DNA of 47,589 nt from Desulfobulbaceae bacterium (GCA_020444175.1 JAHLLM010000042.1:1-47589), one strand, 5' to 3'. Numbered from the stretch's first letter, positions 8,521 to 17,924 are shown. Numbers and translations are program-made. The notes: generated by a model not told the origin, from the letters alone.

Positions 8521-8972
8521 CGCAGTTCACCAATTTCCGTTAAAAAGTTTATTGGTCCATAACGGGCTTTGTTCATAACGGATCCAGAATTCGAGCTTAA
8601 TGCTGCTGAAGCCCGGCATCCATTTCCAAGGCCGAAACACAAAAGACCAAACAAAAACAACATAAATAAAATTATATACTTACAAACAATTCTCAGTTAA
8701 AAAATCGCCACTTTTCTGTCGCCAAGTTTCCAATACTGGATTCCCGCCTCCGCGGGAATGACATAACCAAGCCCGCCGTCACTCCCGCGGAGGCGGGAGT
8801 CTAGAGGTAGGCTACTGAGAAATGTATAGAGGCAAATAAAATTAAAAAAATACTTACTTTCTAACTCTCGCTCTTTTCACTATCATACCTTATAGCCTGA
8901 ATAATGAAGTTTTTCTCAACTTTCAGGAAACAGCATCATGTTTGCCCTCTTTTTTAAAAGAGACAGACAGGA
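8521..8972. other. Intergenic region holding a family-B inverted-repeat element
   Basis: About 450 bp between divergent rhomboid and MscS genes. The only structure seen is the repeat at 8686-8825; the A/T-rich flanks probably contain the two promoters. Confidence 0.5.
8686..8825. repeat. Family-B short inverted-repeat element, copy 1
   Basis: 140 bp bounded by ACAATTCTCAGT and the slightly degraded complement ACTGAGAAATGT. The core carries two dRS3-like palindromes (ATTCCCGCCTCCGCGGGAAT and CTCCCGCGGAGGCGGGAG) facing each other. A second copy at 25443-25581 is nearly identical, and similarity runs about 10 bp past the inverted repeats on both sides. It has no coding capacity and is probably a non-autonomous mobile element or REP-like unit. 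Confidence 0.85.
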
Positions 8973-9932
8973 ATGATGGTTAAACCGTTCTCAACGGATA
9001 AAAGGAAATTTCAAATGAATATCATGAAAGAATTTCTCGCTGGTTTTACCTGGAAAACAATTATCTTAACCGGGCTGCGGATTACCATAATTCTCTTTTT
9101 TGCCTGGCTTGTGACGAAACTGCTGCAAAAATTCCTGCTGAATCTTGAAGAACGGCTACTTAAAAAAAGTGAACTGGAAGGCGAGCCGCCTTCGGAGTCA
9201 CAAAAACGGATAGAAACAATTATCCGGTTGATAAAACAGGGCGCGTTCCTTGCCTTGTGGCTGACTGTTTGTTTAATTATTCTCAAAGAATTCGGTGTGG
9301 AAATCGGACCGATCATAGCAAGTGCCGGTATTGTCGGCCTGGCCGTCGGCTTTGGGGCGCAGAATCTGGTTCGCGATTTTATTTCCGGTTTTTTCATCAT
9401 TCTGGAAAACCAGATCAGGGTTGGCGATGTTGCCGTTATCAACGGCACGGGCGGTCTTGTTGAAAAAATTAACTTCCGGACAACCGTGCTCCGCGACCTT
9501 GGCGGCGTGATGCATATATTTCCCAACGGCACAATTACCACTTTGAGTAATCTGACAAATGAGTGGTCGGCCTATGTTTTTGACATTGGAGTGGCCTACA
9601 AGGAAAATACCGATCAGGTTATAGAAATACTCCATTCAGTAGGAAAGACCATGTTTGAAGATAAAGAATACGGCAAAATTATGCTCGAACCTCCTGAGGT
9701 CTTTGGGGTAGACAGATTTGCCGATTCCGCAGTTATCATCAAAGGACGCATACGAACAAAACCCATTCGGCAATGGATGGTGGGCCGAGAATTCCTGCGC
9801 CGTGTCAAACTGGCTTTTGATGAAAATAACATCGAAATCCCCTTTCCCCACCGGACAATTTATTTTGGCGAGGAGAGCAAACCATTCAATCTTCAGATTC
9901 TGGAAAAATTTCAGAAACAGAACAACACGTAA
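8973..9932 (+). CDS. MscS-family mechanosensitive channel
   Basis: 319 residues, about three membrane helices and a soluble C-terminal half. The pore helix is recognisable in IIASAGIVGLAVGFGAQNLV with its Gly/Ala pattern, followed by the beta domain (ENQIRVGDVAVINGTGGLVEKI and FPNGTI). It releases solutes on hypo-osmotic shock; small-size members may also conduct specific ions. The start may instead be the ATG at 9015 (MNIMKEF). It is a single gene. Confidence 0.93.
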   Translation: MMVKPFSTDKRKFQMNIMKEFLAGFTWKTIILTGLRITIILFFAWLVTKLLQKFLLNLEERLLKKSELEGEPPSESQKRIETIIRLIKQGAFLALWLTVCLIILKEFGVEIGPIIASAGIVGLAVGFGAQNLVRDFISGFFIILENQIRVGDVAVINGTGGLVEKINFRTTVLRDLGGVMHIFPNGTITTLSNLTNEWSAYVFDIGVAYKENTDQVIEILHSVGKTMFEDKEYGKIMLEPPEVFGVDRFADSAVIIKGRIRTKPIRQWMVGREFLRRVKLAFDENNIEIPFPHRTIYFGEESKPFNLQILEKFQKQNNT

Positions 9933-10067
9933 CCCCAGAGCCATGTCAGTGGATACTCGAAGGGGTTTTCCCGAGAACAGGCCAAGAATATATCTTGTCG
10001 GGAAAAGACATTGTGGAAATGGAGAAAAGAGCTGGGCGGATTAGATAGTTCCGTGTCTATGATCCTC

Positions 10068-10310
10068 TTATTCAGACAGTTCTTTTTTCAGGTCGATAAA
10101 CTCTTCCCTGCTGATCTCCCCCCTGGCGTAACGCCGGCGAAGAATATCCAGTGCCGTGTCATCATGAGTCGATTTTCCCATGAGGAGTTTGACAAAGTAG
10201 ATAATACCCAAAATCACCAAAACCCAGAAAAGCACCGGAAAAATCCAGCCCAGGGGATGCGCCGTCATGTTGTGCCCGTAAAAGCCGGAACCATTGAACC
10301 AGTGTCCCAT
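10068..10310 (-). CDS. SHOCT-domain small membrane protein
   Basis: 80 residues from the ATG that lies 5 nt after GGAGG (an upstream ATG overlaps this Shine-Dalgarno). There is one membrane helix (WIFPVLFWVLVILGIIYFV), then the short C-terminal SHOCT motif: DILRRRYARGEISREEFIDLKKEL. The N-terminus is His/Met/Gly-rich (MGHWFNGSGFYGHNM), typical of this small family and possibly metal-interacting. Its function is unknown. Confidence 0.85.
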   Translation of the reverse strand: MGHWFNGSGFYGHNMTAHPLGWIFPVLFWVLVILGIIYFVKLLMGKSTHDDTALDILRRRYARGEISREEFIDLKKELSE

Positions 10311-10322
10311 CATTGCCTCCAT

Positions 10323-11293
10323 TTTTATTTATTTCTTTGTTTGAGTGTTCTGCTGATCAGAAAACATTCAAGAACCATACCATCCGTCGTATCAAGCAAA
10401 TTTGCATATCTCCCCAGCAACGCAGCCGTGAATGACCGCCCTCTATTAAAACGAACCTCAAGGTAACATGTCCCGTTAATCTGCACACCTTCCCATGCAG
10501 ACTGACATGAAAAAGTTTAATTCCAACTGTCCGGCAGGAAATCATTGACAACGACAGCGGTCAAATATTTAACGGCAACGGCCTTTTGACATACACGAAA
10601 GTGTACCCTTTGGCAGAAGGAATAAAATCAAGCAGCGGATCCCCCCAAACCGTTTGATGACAGCATACGGGATTTGAAATCAAACGAATATTTCTGGATC
10701 ATCATTTCGCATGTTCTCCCGCCTGAATTCACTCGTGTCCGTTTAAGGAATTGCAGTAAGAAATGTGACCTTCCTGCGGCATATTGTCCCTCGTTCCCTC
10801 GGTCCACCGTGGGAATGCATATCAATTTGCCCCTGGAGATTCATGTATAGGTTCCCACGGAGACCATGGGAACCAGAAGTTTAAACTCCTGAGATACTGC
10901 TGCAAAATTCTAGCCGGACATTGCTGACCTGAATTACATAAAAAAAGTAAAAGCTTTATTTTCGTTCTTCTTTTATCGAATTTGACACTTCTCCTTTTGA
11001 TCGGCTTTGTTTCCTGGGAACTGAGTTTGGCCAATGCCAAAAGACGATTAAATGATTTGATAAATGAGGAAAAGGCAAAAAGCACTCCATCCCAGTTTGT
11101 AACTCTCCCCAAAAGATGTTACTCGTGATCATCCGGATGACTTTGACCGAAACCGTCAAACATTCGCAACAACCCAATGAAACTGTTCCCAACCTGCCTG
11201 GCAAGAAAACCTATTTTTACTGGATCTTAGCAGATGGAGCATGTATGATTTTTCAAGTGACTTTCTTCAAAACAGAAGTCTTAAGGAGACTCC
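10323..11293. other. Long non-coding stretch before the porin-cytochrome operon
   Basis: About 970 bp. The only protein-like feature is a 48-codon frame from a TTG at 10982 to 11128, open further upstream without ATG. It reads as one membrane helix (LLLLIGFVSWELSLANA) and a charged tail, and may be a relic of an inner-membrane protein. No RNA gene or repeat is recognised. The promoter of the operon starting at 11294 should be here; no -24/-12 box is found. Confidence 0.4.
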
Positions 11294-12316
11294 ATGTCTA
11301 CACGACAACGCCGCCTGAACAGATTATGCCTGCCCCTGACAATCCTCATTGCATTCATAGGCGGCTGCGCTGATTTGAAAAAATCAAAGCCGATTCTGCC
11401 CATACGTGAATATGAAAAGATGATTGTCGGCAATCTCTATGCCGATTACGTCGGCACCCAAAACTGTCTTGCGGCCTGTCATGAGCACGACAAGCTCAAG
11501 CTGTCCTTTGATGCCAGCACCATGGGCGCCCAACTGAAAAAAGAATCCGGCATGCCTCTTGTGGATTGTGAATCCTGTCATGGCCCGGGCAGCCTTGCCA
11601 TCAAAGGGTTGACCAGGGAAATGGTGGAAATGAATGCGGCAAAAGGCATCAAAACCGCATGCGATTTCAAGACGCTCATTGATTTAAAAAATCTGCCGGC
11701 CACGGCACAATCCCTCACCTGCCTCAAGTGTCATACGGTCAACGCCACCTTTAACCTGCACAACTGGAATGCCGGACTCCACGCCTTAAACGAAGTATCC
11801 TGTTTTGACTGCCATGATATTCACGCAGGACCCGATTTAAAAGTCACGCCGCTGGCCTCTGGCCGGCTTTGTTTTTCCTGTCATCAAGCCGCCCAGGCGC
11901 AATTTTCCCTGCCCAGTCATCACCCCCTCAAGGAGGGCCGGGTCTTCTGTATTGACTGCCACAATCCCCATGGAGGATTTGCCGACCATAACCTGCATCA
12001 GGATACTGTCAAGGAAACCTGTGTCCAGTGTCATCCGGACAAAAGGGGCCCTTTCCTATATGAACATGCCGATGTGATGGATAACTGCGCCAACTGCCAC
12101 AGCCCCCATGGCTCGGTGAACAATAAGCTGCTGAACGCGCGGGAGCCTTTTTTATGTCTCCAGTGCCATGAGGGGCACAGATTAAACACGGAAGAAGGCG
12201 GCAGTGCCTCTGCCGAGAGAGCCAGGGCTTTTTATACCCGGTGCACGGACTGCCATTCCACACTGCATGGTTCCGATGTTCCATCAACCTCTGGAGGCGG
12301 GAGATTTATCCGATGA
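11294..12316 (+). CDS. DmsE/MtrA-like decahaem c-type cytochrome, lipoprotein
   Basis: 340 residues; AAGGAG precedes the ATG. A lipobox (IAFIGGC, Cys25) suggests lipidation instead of the soluble form of Shewanella MtrA. There are nine CxxCH motifs (CESCH, CLKCH, CFDCH, CFSCH, CIDCH, CVQCH, CANCH, CLQCH, CTDCH). The first site, at the position where family members have CxxCH after YVG, is CLAACH, i.e. CX3CH. This gives ten candidate haems. In MtrAB/PioAB systems such a cytochrome is threaded through the outer-membrane barrel encoded next door and carries electrons across the outer membrane. The stop overlaps the next start (ATGA). No outer-surface MtrC-type gene follows, so this is an A-B-only conduit unless a separate terminal cytochrome docks. 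Confidence 0.92.
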   Translation: MSTRQRRLNRLCLPLTILIAFIGGCADLKKSKPILPIREYEKMIVGNLYADYVGTQNCLAACHEHDKLKLSFDASTMGAQLKKESGMPLVDCESCHGPGSLAIKGLTREMVEMNAAKGIKTACDFKTLIDLKNLPATAQSLTCLKCHTVNATFNLHNWNAGLHALNEVSCFDCHDIHAGPDLKVTPLASGRLCFSCHQAAQAQFSLPSHHPLKEGRVFCIDCHNPHGGFADHNLHQDTVKETCVQCHPDKRGPFLYEHADVMDNCANCHSPHGSVNNKLLNAREPFLCLQCHEGHRLNTEEGGSASAERARAFYTRCTDCHSTLHGSDVPSTSGGGRFIR

Positions 12317-14310
12317 GATACAAAAAAACAAATTGTATCTTCAGCATCTATGTGATCGGCCTTGCTCTTTGCTGCACTGTTTCTCCGGCCATGGCTGCAG
12401 AAGATCCCCTCCCGCCCAAGACTGCCGAGACCACCGCCGAACCTGGACAGGAAGAATCTGCCGTCTCGTATGCCACGGAAGGGAATTTTTTCCTGGGATA
12501 CCGATGGGTATCCAACAAAGATTCCTTACAGGCATCAAAATATATTTATCCCCATTCCTCCGTCGCCTTTGGCCTGGATCTGCTTTCCTGCCCTCTTCCC
12601 TTCCGGTATCATGTCAATGCCGAATTTCTCAGCAATTATAATTATTATACGGATGCCGGCTTTGCCTATAAGGATCTGGTTCTGTTCAGGGACATTGTGG
12701 TCGGGGTCCATCATAATCTGAATCATGTAAGCTATCAGCAGGACGATGATCCCCCTGAAATAACTTACACGGACAGAAATGCAGGAGACGACTATTATAT
12801 CGATTTTGCCAGCAATCTGTTGTCACTCAGGCTCAAGGTACCTGACTTTCCGTTTCATACTTTTTTAAAACATCGCCATATTGAACGGGACGGCAAGATC
12901 CAGCAGAGATTTTTGCTGGGAGATTTTGATCAGCTCAACAAAAATTCCGAATCACGTGATATTGACTGGAAATCAGATGCAATGACCCTGGGGGCCAACA
13001 GTCATGTCGGGCCGATTGAAGTTGAATACAGCTATGATCAGGCCAAGTTCAAGCCGGGAAGCGACAGCATTCTTTACGACAGCTATCCCGCTGCTCTGGA
13101 TTTATCAAGGCCCGCGGACGTCTATCCGCACAATGTTGTTCCTGAAACCGAGTCATCGGCTCACGCCATCAAGCTGCACTCATCCTATACCGGCGGCATT
13201 GTAACCGCAGCCACCGTCAGTAATCTCTACCAGAAAAACAACTACAGCGGTACGGAATCGACCACATGGAAAGGGGCCTTTGACGTCAGCTGGATTCCCG
13301 CCCCGCCTATCGGTTTCTTTTTCAAATACAGGCACCGGGATGTGGATATGGACACCCCGAGCGCAGTCAGTCTCATCGGACAGAGCAACAGCTTCAACTA
13401 TTCGGTCAGGCAGGGCATTTCATATGACAAGGATGAGTTTTCCCTGTCTGCCAGATATAAACCGCTCAACAGCCTTACTCTTTTTGCAAATTACGATTTT
13501 TCCCATCTTTCCCGGGAAAATGTTAACGAATGGATCGTGCTGCCCGATGAAACCGACATCCACACCATCAATTTCACGGCACACGTCAGCCCCTTAAAAA
13601 AGGTTAAGGTCAAGGCCGGCTATGAATATAAAAATTACGACAACCCTGCCTATAATAGCACGCCGGACAACTCCAACAAGCTGCGTCTGACAACCACCTA
13701 CATCCCGACTCACTGGATCTACCTCTATCTGGAATACATTCTGTCCATGACAGAACGCGACTCCCTGCACTACCTCAACAACTCCCCTTCCCTGCTTCTG
13801 GAAACAGGAGAAAGAGATGGTCGGCACGATCAGTTTCTGGCCAGCCTGACAGCACAACTGTCTGCCAAGACATCCCTGACTGCCAGCTGGTTTTATCAAC
13901 GCTGGGATGTGGAACAGGACCTGGCTTACGGCAAATGGCTCACCTTCGACCTCGGGGACCTGCCTTATATTGACGTCGGAGTTCCCTATACCGACAAATC
14001 AAACTCCTTTTGCCTGTCTCTTCAGTATTTCCCCCGCAAGGATATAACCCTGACTGCCGATGCAACCTACACCATAAGCGAGGGCAAAACAGGGTATGAC
14101 GATGTGGTGGGTGGAGCACCATTTTCTCTTTCCTCTTTTTCAGCCTTAAAATCATCCGAAACCATCTTTTCCGTTGAAATAACAAAAAAGATTTCCAAAG
14201 AATGGGAAATCGGAGTCAGATCACATATGGAGATCTATAATGACAAGGCATACGATTTCCTGGACGGCAATGTATTCACCACGATCTTTGGTATAAAAAG
14301 GTATTTTTAA
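12313..14310 (+). CDS. MtrB/PioB-like outer-membrane beta-barrel
   Basis: 665 residues from the ATG overlapping the upstream stop; the longer in-frame ATG at 12241 lies inside the cytochrome gene. A signal peptide ends at SPAMA. The remainder alternates polar and hydrophobic residues in long strands with aromatic girdles and ends in IFGIKRYF, a typical C-terminal barrel strand. Length and pattern fit the 26-28-strand MtrB/PioB porins that sheath a decahaem cytochrome. A single cysteine (LLSCPLPF) is present in the mature part, so the N-terminal CxxC of Shewanella MtrB is missing. It is second in a five-gene operon. Confidence 0.88.
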   Translation: MRYKKTNCIFSIYVIGLALCCTVSPAMAAEDPLPPKTAETTAEPGQEESAVSYATEGNFFLGYRWVSNKDSLQASKYIYPHSSVAFGLDLLSCPLPFRYHVNAEFLSNYNYYTDAGFAYKDLVLFRDIVVGVHHNLNHVSYQQDDDPPEITYTDRNAGDDYYIDFASNLLSLRLKVPDFPFHTFLKHRHIERDGKIQQRFLLGDFDQLNKNSESRDIDWKSDAMTLGANSHVGPIEVEYSYDQAKFKPGSDSILYDSYPAALDLSRPADVYPHNVVPETESSAHAIKLHSSYTGGIVTAATVSNLYQKNNYSGTESTTWKGAFDVSWIPAPPIGFFFKYRHRDVDMDTPSAVSLIGQSNSFNYSVRQGISYDKDEFSLSARYKPLNSLTLFANYDFSHLSRENVNEWIVLPDETDIHTINFTAHVSPLKKVKVKAGYEYKNYDNPAYNSTPDNSNKLRLTTTYIPTHWIYLYLEYILSMTERDSLHYLNNSPSLLLETGERDGRHDQFLASLTAQLSAKTSLTASWFYQRWDVEQDLAYGKWLTFDLGDLPYIDVGVPYTDKSNSFCLSLQYFPRKDITLTADATYTISEGKTGYDDVVGGAPFSLSSFSALKSSETIFSVEITKKISKEWEIGVRSHMEIYNDKAYDFLDGNVFTTIFGIKRYF

Positions 14311-14311
14311 G

Positions 14312-15253
14312 TTGAATTCTTTACTCCACCCATTACTGAGATTAGTGCTCACCGTTTTTTTCGTCATGGCAGCCGCACCGGTTTTGCATGCTGAAAAACG
14401 CATCGGCGTCATTATGACCGGCAATATTCCTTATTACGGTGCCATGCACGAAACCTTTGTCACCGAGCTGAACGAGAGACTTCACGGAGCTGAGAAAACA
14501 GAAATAATCCTGCAAAGACCTTTTCCAAATCCCATATCCTGGAGTAATGCGGCGCGAAAGCTCATCGCCTTTGATGTGGACCTCATCGTGACCTATGGTT
14601 CACCTGCCACCCAGGCGGTTCTCCATGAAAAAAGCAACATTCCCTTAATCTATGCCGGGGTGTACGAATCAGGAGGCCATGCGGATGTTGACAGCAAAAA
14701 CGCAACAGGTTGCGGTTTCAAGGTCCCCTTATCAAGCATTATCAGGTATTTCAAAAGCCTCAAAACCCTCAGCAGCATTGGCATTGTCTACAGTGGTGTT
14801 GAGGAAGATTCAGTCAGTCAATACCAGTACATGAAACGACTGGCCGAGCAGCAGAAAATCAAGGTTGAAAAAATCGATATCCGATCACAGGCTGATATCT
14901 CTAAAATAAGGCCGGCAAATCCCGATGCAGTCTTCATTACGGGAAGCTCCATCGCCCATTTGTATCTTGATGAGATTCTCTCTGATCTGAAAAAAAAACA
15001 TATTCCCGCCGCAGATATTTTCCCGGATGATTCAGAATCCGGGCTGTTGATGACTCTGTTTCAACCTGCTCAGCCCCAGGGACAAATGGCTGCCGAAATG
15101 GCGTCACAAATTCTGCTCGGCAAAAAAGCCGCAAACATTGTTCCTCATACCTTCAGGGATACGGAGCTTGTCTTCAATCTTGTCGAGGCCAGGCATCTTG
15201 ACATCGCTTTTCCCATCCACCTGCTCATTGAAGCGACAAGGGTGATAAAATGA
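14312..15253 (+). CDS. ABC-type periplasmic binding protein (PF04392, TrpX-like)
   Basis: 313 residues; starts at a TTG one base after the barrel stop codon, with a signal peptide ending at VLHA. The mature protein opens with KRIGVIMTGNIPYY and has the two-lobed periplasmic-binding fold (DLIVTYGSPATQAVL, IPLIYAGVY, SIGIVYSGVEEDS, PDAVFITGSS). Relatives bind amino acids or related small ligands for uptake. No permease or ATPase gene is near, so here it may present a ligand to the haem-c kinase two genes downstream. Its stop overlaps the next start (ATGA). Confidence 0.85.
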   Translation: MNSLLHPLLRLVLTVFFVMAAAPVLHAEKRIGVIMTGNIPYYGAMHETFVTELNERLHGAEKTEIILQRPFPNPISWSNAARKLIAFDVDLIVTYGSPATQAVLHEKSNIPLIYAGVYESGGHADVDSKNATGCGFKVPLSSIIRYFKSLKTLSSIGIVYSGVEEDSVSQYQYMKRLAEQQKIKVEKIDIRSQADISKIRPANPDAVFITGSSIAHLYLDEILSDLKKKHIPAADIFPDDSESGLLMTLFQPAQPQGQMAAEMASQILLGKKAANIVPHTFRDTELVFNLVEARHLDIAFPIHLLIEATRVIK

Positions 15254-16272
15254 GCAGCCATCCCCTGTCAAACCTTGATGGTTTCGCAAAAAGCTCTCAA
15301 GCTGACCATCCGCCAACGCAATATCAACAAGTTACATACTTGTCGGCGGCGGTTGAGGGGGTTTTTACGAAACCGTCAAACCTTAATTTATGCAAAAAGC
15401 TCATCGGCTGCCTGCTCATATGTCTTTTCAGTGTAACCGCCCTGCCCGTTTCGGCAATGGACCAGCCGGAGGAACTGCTGATCGGCATCGAGCCGGAACA
15501 TAACATTTTTGACCAGATGGAACGCTATCGCTCTTTAGCTGCCTATCTTTCCGATCAACTCGGAGTCAAAGTAAAGCTCACCATTATGAGTCGTTATGGA
15601 GAGGTGATAAAGCGCTTTAAGTTCCTCAATCTCGATGGCGCCTTTCTCACCTCCTATACCGCCACCATGGCTATCAATGAGCTGCATCTGCAACCTGTGG
15701 CCAATCCCGTTAACCTGAACGGTGAGTCTACTTCCCAGGGATACATGTTTGTGCGCAAAGACAGCGACATACATGAGGTCAAGGATATGCAGGGCAAAAG
15801 ATTCATATTTGTAGACCCGGCAACAATGGAAGGCTACCTCTTTCCCCTGGCCTATTTGAAACAGCACGGCATTACGGATATCAATAAATTTTTTTATCGA
15901 TTTGATTTTTCCGGCAGTCATGCCTCGGCAATCTTTGCGGTCCTGGACGGGAGAGCTGATATCGGCTCGGCCAAAAATACGGTTTATAACAGACTGGTTA
16001 ACAACGACCCATCCATCCGGCAGGAACTGAACATCCTTGCCAAATCCTCCAAAGCCCCGGAAATTACCCTCTGTATAAGAAATGAAATCGATCCCCGGTT
16101 ACGGGAAAAACTGAGTGACATTCTGCTTCATATGGACGAAACATCTGCAGGCAGAAAGGTCCTCAAGCTGTTCAAGGCCCTTCGTTTCGTTAAGCCGAAC
16201 AGAGCGGATTTTGTCAGAATAGAAGAGATGGCACAGGAAGCAAGGGCGGCCATAGCGGAACACGGAAAGTAA
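15250..16272 (+). CDS. PhnD-like periplasmic binding protein with repeat-derived N-terminal extension
   Basis: 340 residues. The conserved part begins EELLIGIEPEHNIFDQMERY and continues as a PF12974-type phosphate/phosphite/phosphonate binding protein (FLTSYTATM, GKRFIFVDPATMEGYLFP, ADIGSAKNTV). The hydrophobic signal segment ends at LPVSA near residue 68, far from the ATG. Residues 10-45 or so are encoded by a 101-bp inverted-repeat element plus one 7-bp target duplication. Removing these 108 bp restores MSSHPLSNLN-LCKKL and a normal signal peptide. No transporter partners are present; a sensory role with the adjacent kinase is likely. The ATG overlaps the previous stop, so translational coupling supports this start. 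Whether Sec still recognises the displaced signal is uncertain. Confidence 0.85.
   Translation: MSSHPLSNLDGFAKSSQADHPPTQYQQVTYLSAAVEGVFTKPSNLNLCKKLIGCLLICLFSVTALPVSAMDQPEELLIGIEPEHNIFDQMERYRSLAAYLSDQLGVKVKLTIMSRYGEVIKRFKFLNLDGAFLTSYTATMAINELHLQPVANPVNLNGESTSQGYMFVRKDSDIHEVKDMQGKRFIFVDPATMEGYLFPLAYLKQHGITDINKFFYRFDFSGSHASAIFAVLDGRADIGSAKNTVYNRLVNNDPSIRQELNILAKSSKAPEITLCIRNEIDPRLREKLSDILLHMDETSAGRKVLKLFKALRFVKPNRADFVRIEEMAQEARAAIAEHGK
15277..15377 (+). mobile_element. Family-A 101-bp inverted-repeat element, copy 1 (intragenic)
   Basis: Starts GATGGTTTCGCAAAAA and ends TTTTTACGAAACCGTC, i.e. 16-bp terminal inverted repeats with two mismatches. It is flanked on both sides by the direct repeat AAACCTT (15270-15276 and 15378-15384). 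It has no own gene. The same element occurs at 18795-18913 and 25597-25697 in the other orientation. Confidence 0.9.
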
Positions 16273-16275
16273 CTG

Positions 16276-17823
16276 ATGAAGAAAAAAATTATCATTTCCT
16301 TTATCCTGTTATTTCTGCTCTTTCTGGCCGGCATCGTCACAACTCTGCATATTATCACCAAGACAACCGCAAATCTCACAGCCCTTCTTTCGCTTCACAA
16401 GGTCGAGGTTATCCGCCAGGATCTGGTCATCAACGTCCAGACCGTGCAGTCAAACCTGTATACTACAGGAACCTCATTCGGCAAGGAGTTGGACACCATA
16501 GTGGACAATGTTCTCAAACTCCAGGACAGGGCTCAAACATGTACGGACTGCCACCATGAACCGAACGTGGAAAAAGAAATCATTCACCTGCAGGAGCTGA
16601 CTGAACAGTACAAGGAAGCTCTCAGTTACTTTATAACCTCTACGGCGGATGCCCAGAGGGTCAAAAGACTTCAGACCTTTGCAGCCGATATCGGGGACAG
16701 GATAATTGTAAAATCCCAGTGGATGGCCATGACCGCCAATAACACCTTGCGGGACAAAACAACCTCTGCAATGAAGGAAGTGGCGGACTCTAAAAAAATC
16801 CTCACAGGCACGCTTGCTTTTGCCTTCCTGCTGAGCGTCTTCATTTCCCTTTATTTTATCAAAAGCATCACCAAGCCCGTGGCAGAACTTTTGAGTGCCA
16901 CCCGCAAAATAAAGTCAGGCAAGCTGCAGTACCGGATTGAGGAAGAATTACAAGATGAATTCGGTGAACTGGCAGCCTCGTTTAATGAGATGGCCGGTTC
17001 CCTGAAGGACCAATATAAAAGATTACAGGAAACGGAACGCCTGGCTGTTGTAGGCGAACTTGCAGCAGGCATGGCCCACGAAATCAAAAATCCCATGGCC
17101 GGCATAAAGGTGTCCATGGAGGTGCTGAGCCAGGATTCTCCCCTTGATCCTGAGGACAAAGAGGTTCTTCACCAGGTCATCAATGAGATTGACAGAATTA
17201 CGGCTCTGCTCAAAGGACTGCTCAACTACGCCCGGCCGCCGAAGCCCAAAATGATTTCCCTGGATGTGAACCAGGCGCTGGAAGCCACGATGAAATCTGC
17301 AAAATATGCCCTCAACACACCGAAACGAAAGACCATGGAACAGGAGAGGCAAATCGAATTCGTCACAGATTTAAGCCCTGATCTCTCGCATATCATTGCT
17401 GACCCGGCCCAGCTGCAGCAGGTTTTTCTCAACCTTATTCTGAATGCAGTGGACGCTGTTTCCTCTCTTTCCGAACGTCAAGGCCTTATAACAATACAAA
17501 CCCGGCAATCAGAGGAAGGCTTTGTGCAAATTTCCATTACCGATAATGGAAAAGGCATAGGCCGAGAATCACTTGGGAAAATATTCAACCCGTTTTTCAC
17601 GACAAAACCCCAGGGAACCGGCCTGGGTCTGGCAATCACAAAACGTCTTATTGAACAGCACAATGGCGGCAGCATTACGGCAACCAGCAACCCGGACGGC
17701 CACGGGGTGACCTTTACCATCTCTCTGCCGGTTGAACAAAACAAGGCCAACAGCCAAGGCAAGAAAATTACCCGGCACGGCAACGCGAAAAACCGCAACC
17801 AGACTGACGACAGGCGAGAATAA
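16276..17823 (+). CDS. Sensor histidine kinase with haem-c site in the periplasmic domain
   Basis: 515 residues. Membrane helix 1 (residues 5-28), periplasmic helical sensor with one CTDCHH (Cys89, Cys92, His93) for covalent haem, membrane helix 2 (about 175-195), HAMP, HisKA with AHEIKNP (phospho-His near 268), and HATPase with NLILNAVDA (N box), DNGKGIG, FTTKPQGTGLGL (G boxes). It should sense redox state, a gaseous ligand or a docked binding protein and autophosphorylate. It is last in the operon of the decahaem conduit and two binding proteins and has no response regulator of its own; the sigma-54 regulator at 20700 is the obvious partner. Its C-terminal tail is basic and disordered. Confidence 0.93.
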   Translation: MKKKIIISFILLFLLFLAGIVTTLHIITKTTANLTALLSLHKVEVIRQDLVINVQTVQSNLYTTGTSFGKELDTIVDNVLKLQDRAQTCTDCHHEPNVEKEIIHLQELTEQYKEALSYFITSTADAQRVKRLQTFAADIGDRIIVKSQWMAMTANNTLRDKTTSAMKEVADSKKILTGTLAFAFLLSVFISLYFIKSITKPVAELLSATRKIKSGKLQYRIEEELQDEFGELAASFNEMAGSLKDQYKRLQETERLAVVGELAAGMAHEIKNPMAGIKVSMEVLSQDSPLDPEDKEVLHQVINEIDRITALLKGLLNYARPPKPKMISLDVNQALEATMKSAKYALNTPKRKTMEQERQIEFVTDLSPDLSHIIADPAQLQQVFLNLILNAVDAVSSLSERQGLITIQTRQSEEGFVQISITDNGKGIGRESLGKIFNPFFTTKPQGTGLGLAITKRLIEQHNGGSITATSNPDGHGVTFTISLPVEQNKANSQGKKITRHGNAKNRNQTDDRRE

Positions 17824-17924
17824 GCAGAGAAATTTTGCTATTGTACTGAAGGCTATTTTGTTTTAAGATTAAATAAGGAAGAAAAAAAAAATTAATCCTC
17901 CAAGATGATTTTCTTTTGCTTCCT

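Noticed and set aside
8676-8840. CRISPR-like reading of the repeated GC palindromes
   Set aside because: Only two facing palindromes, no regular spacers, and the same unit recurs intact 17 kb away as a dispersed element.
10982-11128. 48-codon frame with one membrane helix upstream of the decahaem gene
   Set aside because: No ATG or Shine-Dalgarno; kept only as a possible relic in the intergenic entry.
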